Shown: positions 26,353-36,226, numbered from the stretch's first letter. The stretch is 64,000 nucleotides of DNA from Bacteroides sp. CAG:927 (GCA_000431155.1 HF985650.1:1-64000); one strand, 5' to 3'. A program made the numbers and translations. The notes: generated from the letters alone by a model not told the origin.

Positions 26353-27534
26353 TTAATCTTGAATATAACTGTTGTAAAGGAATACAATATGTGTAGGTAC
26401 GAAATGCCCCCGGAAGATGTCCTCCCATGTATCTTTATTCTCAAAGAATGTGCTTGGGTCGTTGGCTTCCATGGCGAACTCCAACCAGTTCCATGCTTTC
26501 TCGCTTCGTTTTCCAAAGGCGTTTTTGTCTATTCCTTCTTTTATGATTTGGCGAAATTTGTCAAAACGCACAATTTTGCACGTTTCCCAGTTATCGCTGG
26601 CTGCAAGGAGGGCCTTGAGGGGATATACGGCGTTGCATCCTATTGAAATCATATTGTCCAGATTGGATATAAGCCCGGCTTTTTGTTGCTCAATGTCGTC
26701 CGGCAGGTTTCTGCTTACATAAGCACCGGCAATGTCATAAAGCTGAGATTCAACCAGTTCCCACCATTGGTCCACAGTGTTTTGCCACATCAATTCTTTC
26801 ACTTTTTTGGCAAAATAGTTGCCTTTTTCGGCGGCTTTCTGAACAAGAGGCTCAATGAGTTCTGGGTCACCGAAGAAAGAGTACGGATCCTGTTCCTGAT
26901 TAGATCGAACTGCCTCATACATCCATACCCAAGCCCGTGAATGGTCGGGATTGAGGGTATCTTTCTCTATCCCTTCCTGAAGAATGTCGGCAAACATTCC
27001 CGGTCTTACGATAGTCTGTCTGGCCCAGTTGTTGCTTGCCGACAGAAGAGCCTTCATGGGGTAGAGGTCAACGTATCCTTTGTCAATAAGGATGTTGAGG
27101 TTGTCCAAAACTTCCTGCTCCTTATCGCAAGTTTCGCTTATAATGGAAGCGTCTTTGTTGGCATGCAATGCAAGTACGGCATTGTATTTATTCATCGTTT
27201 CTGTCAGGAGGTTTATCTGAAAATATTTAGCCCAATATTGTGTGTATTCGTAAGAATCAGTGCTCTGCTTGCCCTCGGCACGCTCACCGTAAGGGACCTC
27301 CAAAACTTCACTGTCAAAAGCTACCGTGATATGCTCGGGCGTAATATCCTTTACTGTTATGTGCCCGCACCCGAATCCCGGTTCTGCAAGGTCATCGCCC
27401 TGTTTCAGTTTTGCAATATCAAATTCACGTGATATGCCGGAATGTTTTATGCCGTCGGGATCACCGTGCAGTTCAATTGAGATACCTATCATAAGGCAGC
27501 GCCCGAGCTCGTCAAGTGTTGGGTCGTTTTTCAT
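26353..27534 (-). CDS. Unknown protein with two PLKALL-type helical repeats
   Basis: 393 residues, no family recognised. Residues 1-95 look beta-rich. Two related helical units follow, at about residues 145-225 and 295-370. Each begins LDN-x-(N/I)-x-I, continues YPMKALLSASNNW or YPLKALLAASDNW, then a F-x-x-I-(L/I)-x-E-G-I-(E/D)-K helix and a W-x-W or W-N-W element, and ends near SFF/TFF. A single copy of the same unit forms the 119-residue protein at 36227, in the same operon. The ATG overlaps the PP2C stop (ATGA). Confidence 0.7.
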   Translation of the reverse strand: MKNDPTLDELGRCLMIGISIELHGDPDGIKHSGISREFDIAKLKQGDDLAEPGFGCGHITVKDITPEHITVAFDSEVLEVPYGERAEGKQSTDSYEYTQYWAKYFQINLLTETMNKYNAVLALHANKDASIISETCDKEQEVLDNLNILIDKGYVDLYPMKALLSASNNWARQTIVRPGMFADILQEGIEKDTLNPDHSRAWVWMYEAVRSNQEQDPYSFFGDPELIEPLVQKAAEKGNYFAKKVKELMWQNTVDQWWELVESQLYDIAGAYVSRNLPDDIEQQKAGLISNLDNMISIGCNAVYPLKALLAASDNWETCKIVRFDKFRQIIKEGIDKNAFGKRSEKAWNWLEFAMEANDPSTFFENKDTWEDIFRGHFVPTHIVFLYNSYIQD

Positions 27535-28250
27535 GGAAGAATATCAATAATTATTATAGTAACATTGTCGGGAGCACCCTGCTCAAGGGCATCCTGAAGC
27601 AGCTTTTCAGCCGAGTGGGAATCGCGCCGGATGATATCGGTGCAGACATAATCAGAAAGGCCATCGGAGCAAATCAGATACCGGTCGCCCTCAATTATTC
27701 TTGTAGGGGTTACATCCACGAATGCTTCATCAATGCCGAGACAATTGTATATAAGGTGGGAAGGTGTCAAAGGATTCTGAAGGCGCTCACGTTCAGAATG
27801 ATCTTTTGTGACCTGCCTGAAATTGTCATGACGCAGTCGGTGTGTTTGTGAATCACCGCTGTTAAGTAAATATGCCTGATTATAATAAAGAAGTATTCCG
27901 GTGAGAGTTGTCGCCATTCCATTGCCGGCGGCGGCAGTCATTATGGCCTGATTGGTGGCTTGAAACCATCGCTTGATTTGCTGTATCATCTCATTTGGTT
28001 CAAGGCCGTCAGGAAGATTATCAACAAAATTCTCAAAGTGCTCACAGGCCATGCGGGAGGCGCGGTCGCCGTCGGCCCGGCCTCCAAGCCCATCGCAGAC
28101 TATTGCTCCAAGCTTAATGCCGTTGTCAGGAACCTCAAACTCAAAAGAGTCAGAATCATTGCGAAGAGTCTGACCGCAAACGTATGCCATGTCCTCATTT
28201 TGGGAGCGGACTGCACCTACATGGCTTATGGCCTCATATTTGATTCTCAT
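27531..28250 (-). CDS. PP2C-family (PPM) protein serine/threonine phosphatase
   Basis: 239 residues covering the full catalytic domain: AVRSQNEDMAYVC (first metal Asp), AIVCDGLGGRADGDRAS (metal-binding DGxGG), TLTGILLYYNQAYLLNSGDSQTHR and YLICSDGLSDYV, then DNVTIIIIDIL. A soluble cytoplasmic enzyme that probably reverses phosphorylation by the kinase at 32065. ATGA overlaps link it to both the FHA gene upstream and the repeat protein downstream. Confidence 0.92.
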   Translation of the reverse strand: MRIKYEAISHVGAVRSQNEDMAYVCGQTLRNDSDSFEFEVPDNGIKLGAIVCDGLGGRADGDRASRMACEHFENFVDNLPDGLEPNEMIQQIKRWFQATNQAIMTAAAGNGMATTLTGILLYYNQAYLLNSGDSQTHRLRHDNFRQVTKDHSERERLQNPLTPSHLIYNCLGIDEAFVDVTPTRIIEGDRYLICSDGLSDYVCTDIIRRDSHSAEKLLQDALEQGAPDNVTIIIIDILP

Positions 28251-28744
28251 TCTGCAATAAAGTCGTAATAGTTAGCTAATCTTACTGTGTCGCCGATTCG
28301 GAACGGGAGGGGATTGTAACACCATTGGCCATTGACGGCAGTGCCGTTGCGTGACCCGAGGTCGGATATAACCCAATGGTCGTTTTCGGACCATAATTGA
28401 GCGTGGCGAGCCGAGACATATTCAAGCCGGCCGAGCATATTCTGATAAGGTCCTTCCAAACGGCCCAATACGGCCCCATTCTGCAAGTTCAATGTTATAT
28501 TCTCCTTGCGGCAGACCAGTTTTGTAGCCATTTTAGGTTTGGGCGGATCCTGATGGGGACGCGGTTGCTGATTTCCATTGGCCAAAGATGCCGCATCAAC
28601 GAGTTTTGAACCGCACATGCCGCAGCGCTTGCCTTCCCCTTTTCCGGGGATGTGACATTCAGGGCAGATATATATTTTGGTGCCGCATTGGTCGCAGAAC
28701 CAGCTGTCGTTGTCAATAGTCGATTTACAATTAAGGCATTTCAT
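28247..28744 (-). CDS. Zinc-ribbon and FHA-domain protein
   Basis: 165 residues. Residues 1-50 carry zinc-ribbon knuckles (CLNC, CDQC, CPEC, CGMC). Residues about 80-160 form an FHA domain: GAVLGRLEGP (the GR motif), SARHAQLW (SxxH), SDLGSRNGTAVNG and a final GDTVRLANY. FHA domains bind phosphothreonine peptides, so this is the likely reader of the kinase at 32065. Coupled by ATGA overlaps to the AAA and PP2C genes. Confidence 0.92.
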   Translation of the reverse strand: MKCLNCKSTIDNDSWFCDQCGTKIYICPECHIPGKGEGKRCGMCGSKLVDAASLANGNQQPRPHQDPPKPKMATKLVCRKENITLNLQNGAVLGRLEGPYQNMLGRLEYVSARHAQLWSENDHWVISDLGSRNGTAVNGQWCYNPLPFRIGDTVRLANYYDFIAE

Positions 28745-31700
28745 CGGATAATCATGTCATCGAAAGTGAATAAATAGAGATCTTCGCGGGTGTAATTGCC
28801 AAGACGCCTGAGGCGCGCACCCTGATTGATGCGTACCTGCTTGAAATATTTGACAGCTTCAGCCGCATTGCCGAAATTGGGGGTTTTGTGTCGGACGAGT
28901 TTTTCAAAGTAGCGGTGCATTTCTTCGCAGGCCGTATCTTCAAGTTTGACTCCTTTCTTCTTGCAGAGGTTTTCAAAAATGACAGAGAGGTCGTCGGCAG
29001 AATAATCCTCAAAGTAGATTTTCTTTTCAAACCGGCGGTCAATACCGGTGTTGGTCGCTTTCCATGCCTCCATTTCGCGTGGATAACCTGCCACGATAGC
29101 CACCATTTTACCCATATAGTCATTGAGCAGAGTCAACAGTTCCGGCGTGGCATCCTTTTCGCCGAAACCTCCGTCATGGAGTCCATATGCCTCATCGATG
29201 AAGAGGACACCGCCGAGACCGCGCTTAATCATCATTCGGGTTTGTTTGGCGGTCTGGCCTTGCCAACCCATAATGAGATCGGACGGCTTGACTTCAAGCA
29301 GTTTGTTGGTCGGGAGGAGTCCGAGAGAGTGGAAGATACTGCCCATGATGCGTGCCACCGTCGTCTTGCCGGTGCCGGGATTACCCAAGAACTGATAATG
29401 GAACATAGGGATATCGGGCTGCCGATTTTCCATACGTGCCATTTCCTGTTCGGTGAAAATGGAATCGGCAAGATTATGTATCTCCTGTTTGACACTTTTG
29501 AGACCGACAAGCTGATCAAGCTCGCGGAAACATTCCTCAATGTCAACTTTTTTGGCCTCATTATAGGGGATGTCTGCTTTCTTGATGCGAATCATCTCCT
29601 CGGTCGGAATATTGTAGAGGTCAAATTCCATCTGGAGGCGGTCGCTTTGGTTTTGCATGGTTTTCTTAAACAGATTAATCACGCTGCGGGCGTTGCCGAA
29701 GTTCTCATCCTTGGCAGCAACCATCTCGCATATTGCCTTGCGAAGGAGTTCCACAGCATCTTCGTCAATCTGCATCCGGTTCTTTTTTACCTGCTGCATA
29801 TAAATTTTCTCAAGCTCGGTGGCGGAGTAATCTTCAATATGGATGCGGTTGGAGAAACGGCTTGGCAGTCCCGGGTTGGCATTTGCAATAAACTCGTCAA
29901 TAAGGTTCTGATACCCGGCGATAACGGTGATGAACTTGCCGGCATCATTTGCCATACGCGTCATCAGGCTTTCCACCGCGGCCTTACCATCCTGGCTTTT
30001 TTCATTGGGATTGTCCATAGGAATAAGGCTGTATGCCTCATCTATAAACAGGATTCCACCCAAAGCCTCATCCACGGCTTCGTTCATGTTCTTGGCCGCA
30101 GAGTTTACAAAACTGTCAAGCAGATGCTTTTTCTCTTTGACCACCACTTTGTCGGTGGGAAGAATACCGGCGGCTTTAAATACATGGCCGAGACGTTTGG
30201 CCACTTCGGTTTTGCCTGTGCCCGGATTACCGGTCAAGGCGATATGTATGCCGTTGTTCTCGGGATCCGCCAGACCACGTTCCACGCGCTGACGCTGAAT
30301 GATGGCCTTGCCCACAATAGAGCGGATGTCTTTTTTCAAATTCGCCATGCCAACCAAATCGTCAAGCGAGGAAAGGACATCTTCAACTGTGTGCTTCTCC
30401 AAAGCCTCTTCGCCCATAAGATCCTCAAGAGTAATGGCGGGTGCCACCGAGGGGTCGGCGTTCATTCGCTGCTTGAGGCGTTTCACTGCCTTGGAGTAGG
30501 CATTGCGCACATCGCGGGCGTTTCCAAAATCTTTTTGGCGCATGTTGTACATGTTCTGGAAGAAATTCAGCAGTTGCTCATCAGCGTCTTGGGCGATAGT
30601 GAAATGTTCCTCGCTGTCACGCACAAGGCCACGGAAAATTTCGGTGAGCTCCTCCGGCTTATAGTCGCGGAACATGATTTTTTCATTGAAACGGGAATCG
30701 TAACCGTCGTTGAGTTTTTTAAGAGCGGCCATGTCCTTTTCATATCCTGCAAGAATCATCACCAAGTTGCCGCGCTCGTTCTCGGCATAACGAATCAGGG
30801 CATCCATGGCATCCTTGCCGTGGTCGTTATTGACAAACTGGTAAGCTTCGTCAATAAACAGAATACCACCCATAGCCTTGTTGACCCATTTTTCAACCAG
30901 TTTGGCAGAGTCGCCCACATATTGAGAAATAAGGCTATCGGCACCTATTTCAATGAATTGTCCTACCGGAAGGGCACCCAAAGCATTGAGCGCATCACCG
31001 AAAATACGCGCCATGGTGGTTTTGCCGGTGCCGGGATTGCCGAGGAACAGGAAGTGATCCTTGATTTTGGGCTTTCGACCGTTTGCCACATCCAACTGGA
31101 TGTTTCTTGCAATGGTCTTGATCTGCGCCTTGATTTCCTTCACTCCAACATATTTGTCAAATTCAGCCATTATCTCATCCAGACTCTTGCGCACAAACTC
31201 TTCACCGTGAACACAATCAGTACCGACTAAATCCACGTTCATAGGCAAATCAAGAGCGGCAGTGCTGATGTCCTCAGCACGTTTGCGCGCATTGTGTCCA
31301 TTGATGCCAAGTGCCGATTCGGTTTTGCGTTGGTCGTTGACAAAAATTCGTTCCAGTTTCTGCTTTGCCTCTTCCGACAACGAGCGGTGCTCTTCTTCAA
31401 GAATATCGCAAGTGATTCTGACCATACTCTGCACCGTGATGTCAGTGGTTTCAAGGAAATAACTTATTGAATTTCTGGCCTCGGGATTTGCTTCAAAGAA
31501 TTTTTTCAAGTCATCGTTGCCTACGATTACTACTACCGGTTTGTCCTCATCAGCGCGCCACTCGCCCGTGTAATGCAGTATGCCGTCGAGCTGAACTATT
31601 TCGGAAACTTTCTCGGCGGGACAAAGACGATGAGCCTCATCAATAATAATCATATTGGATGTGACCTCAATCTCGTCCTTTTGCAGTCCCTCAATCAAGA

Positions 31701-32061
31701 CATCGTATTCCACGGGTTTGATGATATCGGGTTTGGTGCCGTCAAGGATTCCCATGCTGTTTAAGGCTTCAGCAATGGCATAGGCCACGGTTTTCTTGCC
31801 TGTTCCGGCATTGCCTGTTATGACGAAACTCAAGGGGAGTCGTCCTTTGACACCGCTCCTACGGCACCAGTCGGCACGTTTCTTGGCTTTGGCCATGATT
31901 TCCTCCAGCTGGTCGATGATGCCTTTTTTATCGTAGAGTTTAGCAAAAGGGCCATCATGGCCGACAGGCTCTGAGTCAGACGCGGCAGCGAGTTTTGCTC
32001 CGCACCACTTACAGTATTTGGCTATATCACGGTTTTTTCGTCCGCACTTACTACAATCCAT
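28741..32061 (-). CDS. Zinc-ribbon protein with four tandem AAA modules (CbbX/SpoVK-like)
   Basis: 1106 residues. An N-terminal zinc ribbon (Cys3, Cys6, Cys17, Cys20) is followed by four P-loop modules. Module 1: Walker A GNAGTGKKT near 83-91 and Walker B MIIIDEAHRL near 137-146. Module 2: GNPGTGKTT near 341 and ILFIDEAYQF near 400. Module 3: GNPGTGKTE near 611 and ILFIDEAYSL near 670. Module 4: GNPGTGKTT near 893 and VLFIDEAYGL near 952. Modules 2-4 belong to the CbxX/CfqX/SpoVK group (RuBisCO activase CbbX, EccA of type VII secretion), with aromatic pore-loop-like and FGNAR(D/S)V elements after them. Module 1 is divergent. Four modules in one chain is unusual; most members have one or two. 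An ATP-driven remodelling role is inferred. Confidence 0.9.
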   Translation of the reverse strand: MDCSKCGRKNRDIAKYCKWCGAKLAAASDSEPVGHDGPFAKLYDKKGIIDQLEEIMAKAKKRADWCRRSGVKGRLPLSFVITGNAGTGKKTVAYAIAEALNSMGILDGTKPDIIKPVEYDVLIEGLQKDEIEVTSNMIIIDEAHRLCPAEKVSEIVQLDGILHYTGEWRADEDKPVVVIVGNDDLKKFFEANPEARNSISYFLETTDITVQSMVRITCDILEEEHRSLSEEAKQKLERIFVNDQRKTESALGINGHNARKRAEDISTAALDLPMNVDLVGTDCVHGEEFVRKSLDEIMAEFDKYVGVKEIKAQIKTIARNIQLDVANGRKPKIKDHFLFLGNPGTGKTTMARIFGDALNALGALPVGQFIEIGADSLISQYVGDSAKLVEKWVNKAMGGILFIDEAYQFVNNDHGKDAMDALIRYAENERGNLVMILAGYEKDMAALKKLNDGYDSRFNEKIMFRDYKPEELTEIFRGLVRDSEEHFTIAQDADEQLLNFFQNMYNMRQKDFGNARDVRNAYSKAVKRLKQRMNADPSVAPAITLEDLMGEEALEKHTVEDVLSSLDDLVGMANLKKDIRSIVGKAIIQRQRVERGLADPENNGIHIALTGNPGTGKTEVAKRLGHVFKAAGILPTDKVVVKEKKHLLDSFVNSAAKNMNEAVDEALGGILFIDEAYSLIPMDNPNEKSQDGKAAVESLMTRMANDAGKFITVIAGYQNLIDEFIANANPGLPSRFSNRIHIEDYSATELEKIYMQQVKKNRMQIDEDAVELLRKAICEMVAAKDENFGNARSVINLFKKTMQNQSDRLQMEFDLYNIPTEEMIRIKKADIPYNEAKKVDIEECFRELDQLVGLKSVKQEIHNLADSIFTEQEMARMENRQPDIPMFHYQFLGNPGTGKTTVARIMGSIFHSLGLLPTNKLLEVKPSDLIMGWQGQTAKQTRMMIKRGLGGVLFIDEAYGLHDGGFGEKDATPELLTLLNDYMGKMVAIVAGYPREMEAWKATNTGIDRRFEKKIYFEDYSADDLSVIFENLCKKKGVKLEDTACEEMHRYFEKLVRHKTPNFGNAAEAVKYFKQVRINQGARLRRLGNYTREDLYLFTFDDMIIR

Positions 32062-32064
32062 ATT

Positions 32065-35000
32065 CTATTCTTTAGCAGTTTCAGTCTGTTTGTAATTAAC
32101 TGTACGTTTATTCCCTTTGGAGTTGATGTACGTACCAACCAACGATTTTGAATCGTCGGCCGATTCCCGGGGATGAAAAGTCAATGAAACTTCGGGGTTT
32201 TCTTTGTGATACAGAGTGCCGGGTTCATCTGACTTTTCATTGGCAATCATAATCTGTCGGGTTTTTCCGGCGCGGTAATTGATAACCATTTCGGCTTCCC
32301 ACAGACCGTTGTCATTCTTATATAGAGTTATGGTACTTGGTGTGCCCTGCACATCACCGTTATAAAATCCCTCAACAGATTCCACGGGGGCAATATAGTC
32401 CTTATCATAGTTTTTGATAATCCACCCGCAGAGAAATACACCGGCTGCACTCAGGGCCAGCATCAGAAGTGAATTCTTGATGAGTTTGGGCATGTGGCTG
32501 TTGGCATAGCTCGTGTTTTCGTTGATGTCATGAATGGGATAGTCCATAGACTTGCCGGGAAGCAGGATGCTTCGTGAACTGAAAGCTAATCCTGCGCGAT
32601 GACGCAACTTTATTTCGCTTATAGTGAAGTCTTTGGAACCGAAACGCTTGCCGATTTTAATAAATATCTTTCGGCCGAAGAATACCACGGTGGCCAATAG
32701 AAGTGCGATTACAAGCCACGGAACGATAGGGGCAAGGAACTTGAACAACAGTTCTACGAGCCAATATACTACGAATCCTCCTATGGCCATGCCTATTATG
32801 CCTCCGTCAACGCAACAAATGGCACCGATAACACCAATAATAATGGCGGCCCAATGGCCAAGAGACTTCATTGCCATTTCAATCGGAACACTTCCGGTGG
32901 TGACAGACAGATAGCCTATTGCTCCGCACACAAGGAGCATGGGAATGAAGCAGAGGACAATTGAAAGTACCTGTACTGTGCGGACTTTTATCCAAGCACG
33001 CTTGTTGCGCGATACGGCACCATCAACATCATTAAATGAAGAATTGTTGCAAAGCGCAATGTAAGCTGATTTTTTTAGTCTCGGCTCAATGAATTCAAAT
33101 AATTCAAGTGCCCGTTTTGTGTAGGATTTTGCCGTATAGTTGGCGTTGGGGTCCTCCTGAAAGAATAGGCTGAGCCAATGGACAAGCAGATTCTGCTCTT
33201 GTTTGGAGTAGGATGACAAATTAACCTTGTCAATGTCCTTGGGAGAGGTGAATGTGTGCCCATGAAGAGTAAGCGGGATGGAGCCGCCATGCCATCCGGC
33301 CATGATTTTCAGAGCGGCTGTTTCCGGGCCATACGGGGCGCATTTTCTATTGTTGTCCACAGATTTAAGTTCCATGCAGTAATCGGCATAGCTTATCTGT
33401 TTGCTGTATTTTTCCTTGGACAGCAGATAGACATGCAGACTTGAGTTTTTGAACTTTTCAAAATCCACGTATTGGCGGTAAGGTTTGTTTTCCACTTTCA
33501 GACAATGCTGAACAGTCAGGACTTCAGCAATCTTTTCGGGAGTTGACATTGCAGAAACATTGAGCGGCTTGCCGTCAAATCCCAAATCAGGAAGAATGGC
33601 ATAATGAATCAGCATATTGGGGTTGACATTGCTGCCATACTTGGCAAGCATGGTCTGAGCGCGGCCATACAGAGCGGGGTCAATGTTCTGTAGCCACCGC
33701 AGGAAGTCGGGCCGAGCCTGATAGAAGAAATATTCATTGTCGGCTGAATAGAAAGCCTCGGCATAAGCTTTTACGGTTTTTACGGCATAGGTGGTCTTGC
33801 CATTGTCTTTCACCGGCACAAAATAGGGCAGGGCGTTGTCAAGTTTGTAGGCAAGCTCAAATATGTAGGCTCTGCGTTTTTCACACCCTTTGGCGGCCAG
33901 ATTCTTGATTTCTTTGCCAAGACCGACGGCCCGGCAATATACCCAAATCTGCTCCTCGTAGCTGCCGAGCGATTCTATATAAGTCCCGGCATTATAGAGC
34001 AACTCATGAGCAAGTTCTTTCTGAGTGGTAACTTCGTTGCCCTTGACACCATAGAAAGGCATATCGGGCATCAATTCCATGCATGCGGCATAAAGACCTG
34101 TATCCTGATTTGACGGGTATTCCATCTCAGTGATTTCCTTCATCCTTACTGCCATTTCCGGGCGGTCCACATCTTCAAGCCAGTTGGCGATTTTGTCGTT
34201 GTAAAGGTATTTCTTGGCCAAATCCTTGTTATCCCACATAATCTTGCCAAGCTCCTCGTGATTGTGGGCTATGAGGTTTTTCTCACCGCTGAATACTATC
34301 TTGTAATCATTTACGAGATTGTCGGACTCAGGGTCGTGGAATATTATCTCGCCGTTTGACCAACGCTTGATTTCATCATAACCGGCACGTTTGTCGGGAT
34401 TGTTTCGGGTCAGTGCCTTTATCAGAGACAGAGAGTATTCACTCATCTCCTTGCGGCTCGGATACGGGAGCTCCTCATCAAGTTTCTGACGCACGAGTTT
34501 TTGCTCGTCGGCTATAAGGAGACCTTCTCCTTTCCATAGCGCGAGCAAGGACATGCCAAGAGAGAAGAAGTCGGCCTTGGCATCAACATAAGTGTCCTGT
34601 CCGGGAATGTTGATGTAAAGTTCGGGAGCAGTGTAGAGCTTGGTGCGACCGTCGTCGGTAACTGCACGGCCATTTTTGTCAAGCAGTTTGGCAAACCCCC
34701 AGTCGGTGAGAACGAAATTCCGGCGATTTTTGTCAGTGAACAGAAAGTTGGCAGGCTTGACATCACGGTGCACGATACCTTTCCGGTGCAGAAAATCAAT
34801 GGCAGCCGTCATTTTCAAGGCAAACTCCTTGAGCTTGTCTTCTTTCCCTTCAAGTTGGGTAGTGGCCAAAGAACCTCCGGTGCATAGCTGCATTACCTCG
34901 TAATCAAAATCTACATTCTGCGGGTCATCATGCCATGTGCCATGGTCATAGATGTTAATCAACAAGCCGTTATCACGAAGATCCATTATCTTGTCAAGAA

Positions 35001-35364
35001 TTGCATGATTGGGCTTGATGCCGTAGCGGTATATTTTTAGAGCGTAATGTGTGCCTACCTTATCTTCTATCTCAAATATCTTGGCTTCGCCAGACTCCTC
35101 TGAGATGAGTCTGACATTCTTGTACATAACATTATTGAGAATATAGACCTCACACACCGGTATGTCATAGTGGCGTCCCCCGCTGCCCCGCGGATTAAGT
35201 GCCTCGGTGTCGCTTTTTTGCGGGCCTCCTTGTCCCCAGTTGGACCTTGTTCCGGCTCCGGTGTCGCTTTTTTGCGGACCACCCTGTCCCCAGTTGGGTC
35301 TTGTTCCGGCTCCGGTGTCGCTTTTTTGCGGACCACCTTGTCCCCAGTTTCTATTATTGCTCAT
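32065..35364 (-). CDS. Membrane serine/threonine protein kinase with N-terminal 18-residue repeats
   Basis: 1099 residues. Residues 6-55 hold three copies of an 18-residue unit (NWGQGGPQKSDTGAGTR plus one). Residues about 75-345 are a Hanks-type kinase: Lys110 in YALKIY, catalytic HRDVKPAN (199-206), DWG in place of DFG (221-223) and TAPE (245-248); the glycine loop is poorly conserved. A long helical region (about 380-780) is followed by about five membrane segments (about 815-985). The C-terminal 110 residues are beta-rich and probably outside the cytoplasm. I infer that membrane or envelope cues regulate the kinase. The key catalytic residues are intact, so it should be active. Confidence 0.92.
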   Translation of the reverse strand: MSNNRNWGQGGPQKSDTGAGTRPNWGQGGPQKSDTGAGTRSNWGQGGPQKSDTEALNPRGSGGRHYDIPVCEVYILNNVMYKNVRLISEESGEAKIFEIEDKVGTHYALKIYRYGIKPNHAILDKIMDLRDNGLLINIYDHGTWHDDPQNVDFDYEVMQLCTGGSLATTQLEGKEDKLKEFALKMTAAIDFLHRKGIVHRDVKPANFLFTDKNRRNFVLTDWGFAKLLDKNGRAVTDDGRTKLYTAPELYINIPGQDTYVDAKADFFSLGMSLLALWKGEGLLIADEQKLVRQKLDEELPYPSRKEMSEYSLSLIKALTRNNPDKRAGYDEIKRWSNGEIIFHDPESDNLVNDYKIVFSGEKNLIAHNHEELGKIMWDNKDLAKKYLYNDKIANWLEDVDRPEMAVRMKEITEMEYPSNQDTGLYAACMELMPDMPFYGVKGNEVTTQKELAHELLYNAGTYIESLGSYEEQIWVYCRAVGLGKEIKNLAAKGCEKRRAYIFELAYKLDNALPYFVPVKDNGKTTYAVKTVKAYAEAFYSADNEYFFYQARPDFLRWLQNIDPALYGRAQTMLAKYGSNVNPNMLIHYAILPDLGFDGKPLNVSAMSTPEKIAEVLTVQHCLKVENKPYRQYVDFEKFKNSSLHVYLLSKEKYSKQISYADYCMELKSVDNNRKCAPYGPETAALKIMAGWHGGSIPLTLHGHTFTSPKDIDKVNLSSYSKQEQNLLVHWLSLFFQEDPNANYTAKSYTKRALELFEFIEPRLKKSAYIALCNNSSFNDVDGAVSRNKRAWIKVRTVQVLSIVLCFIPMLLVCGAIGYLSVTTGSVPIEMAMKSLGHWAAIIIGVIGAICCVDGGIIGMAIGGFVVYWLVELLFKFLAPIVPWLVIALLLATVVFFGRKIFIKIGKRFGSKDFTISEIKLRHRAGLAFSSRSILLPGKSMDYPIHDINENTSYANSHMPKLIKNSLLMLALSAAGVFLCGWIIKNYDKDYIAPVESVEGFYNGDVQGTPSTITLYKNDNGLWEAEMVINYRAGKTRQIMIANEKSDEPGTLYHKENPEVSLTFHPRESADDSKSLVGTYINSKGNKRTVNYKQTETAKE
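35205..35350 (-). repeat. Three tandem 54-bp repeats inside the kinase gene
   Basis: The 5' end of the kinase gene has three nearly identical in-frame 54-base units, each encoding 18 residues rich in Gly, Gln, Ser and Thr. Near-identity at the DNA level implies recent expansion, and copy number may vary between strains. Confidence 0.85.
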
Positions 35365-35369
35365 ACTGA

Positions 35370-36203
35370 TCAGTCTATTATGGTTTGAGTGGTTTCCACT
35401 TCTTTTTCAAAAAAGATCCATTTCCCTCCAAGTTCAGGAGAAACACAGTCATTAGGGCATTTATGATAGCATCTGCAGTAATTGCAAACCCATCCTTGCT
35501 TGACGAGTTCTATCTTGGTTGTCGTGATTATACGTGCGCTGAAGAAATCCCGTTTTTCTTCGGGAGTGGCCGCAGAAGGGGGCATCATGGCATCGATATG
35601 CATCTGGAGCTCAGCCATTTTTGCTTTGTAAGCAGCCATTGCATCCTTTGCTTTCTGAATGGCGAATTGTTTGCGCTCTTTGGTTTGAGCCGGTTGTTTG
35701 TTTGCAGAGGAGGGTGTTGAGGATATGGGAGAATTGCCGATTCCGGCAAACAAATCATTATAACTGGCAAGTATCTGACGGTCAGCATCGGAAAGGGAAG
35801 AACTCCGGTCAGGAGCATCATCGTATTGCGTTACTGTTGCATTAGCCTCGGCAATTATCTTTTCCAATTCGTGCATCTCTTTTGCAAGCTGTTCGGCCCG
35901 CTGGAAATGAGGGTCCCATTTGGCTTCAGAAAGAGCAGACTTTGCCCGCTCATTCAAAGGGGCAAAACAGTTTTTGCAGAAATTATGATAATTGAGTGTG
36001 CCGCAGTTAGGGCATTGGATGCCCTGACGATTATTGCCGCACTCGGTGCAGAATCTCTCGCCCGGCTCCATGGCGGCTCCGCAAAAAGTGCACCGATCAC
36101 GGTAATAGTCAAGGATGTTGGTAGAACGGTAGCGGCGGAAGGATGATGCTTTCTGCTCCTTTTGCTTTTTCTGATGATTTGATTGCTCTTTGTGAAGGTC
36201 CAT
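35370..36203 (-). CDS. Multi-zinc-ribbon protein of the kinase-AAA operon
   Basis: 277 residues. After a basic N-terminus come paired knuckles CTFCG/CTECG and CPNCG/CKNCF (about 38-78), forming double zinc ribbons. A coiled coil follows (about 90-120), then a low-complexity Ser/Thr/Pro/Gln stretch, a helix rich in Ala/Lys (about 180-205) and a C-terminal Cys cluster (CNYCRCYHKCPNDC). No catalytic motif. Similar ribbons occur in the FHA and AAA proteins of the operon, suggesting a shared binding partner. The gap to the kinase start is 5 bases. Confidence 0.75.
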   Translation of the reverse strand: MDLHKEQSNHQKKQKEQKASSFRRYRSTNILDYYRDRCTFCGAAMEPGERFCTECGNNRQGIQCPNCGTLNYHNFCKNCFAPLNERAKSALSEAKWDPHFQRAEQLAKEMHELEKIIAEANATVTQYDDAPDRSSSLSDADRQILASYNDLFAGIGNSPISSTPSSANKQPAQTKERKQFAIQKAKDAMAAYKAKMAELQMHIDAMMPPSAATPEEKRDFFSARIITTTKIELVKQGWVCNYCRCYHKCPNDCVSPELGGKWIFFEKEVETTQTIID

Positions 36204-36226
36204 GATATTGGTTGGTTTTTTAGTTT

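Noticed and set aside
28888..31230. A 780-codon open frame on the plus strand opposite the AAA gene
   Set aside because: It runs entirely antisense to a gene with four clear Walker A/B pairs, its translation has no domain, and long antisense frames are a codon-usage by-product.
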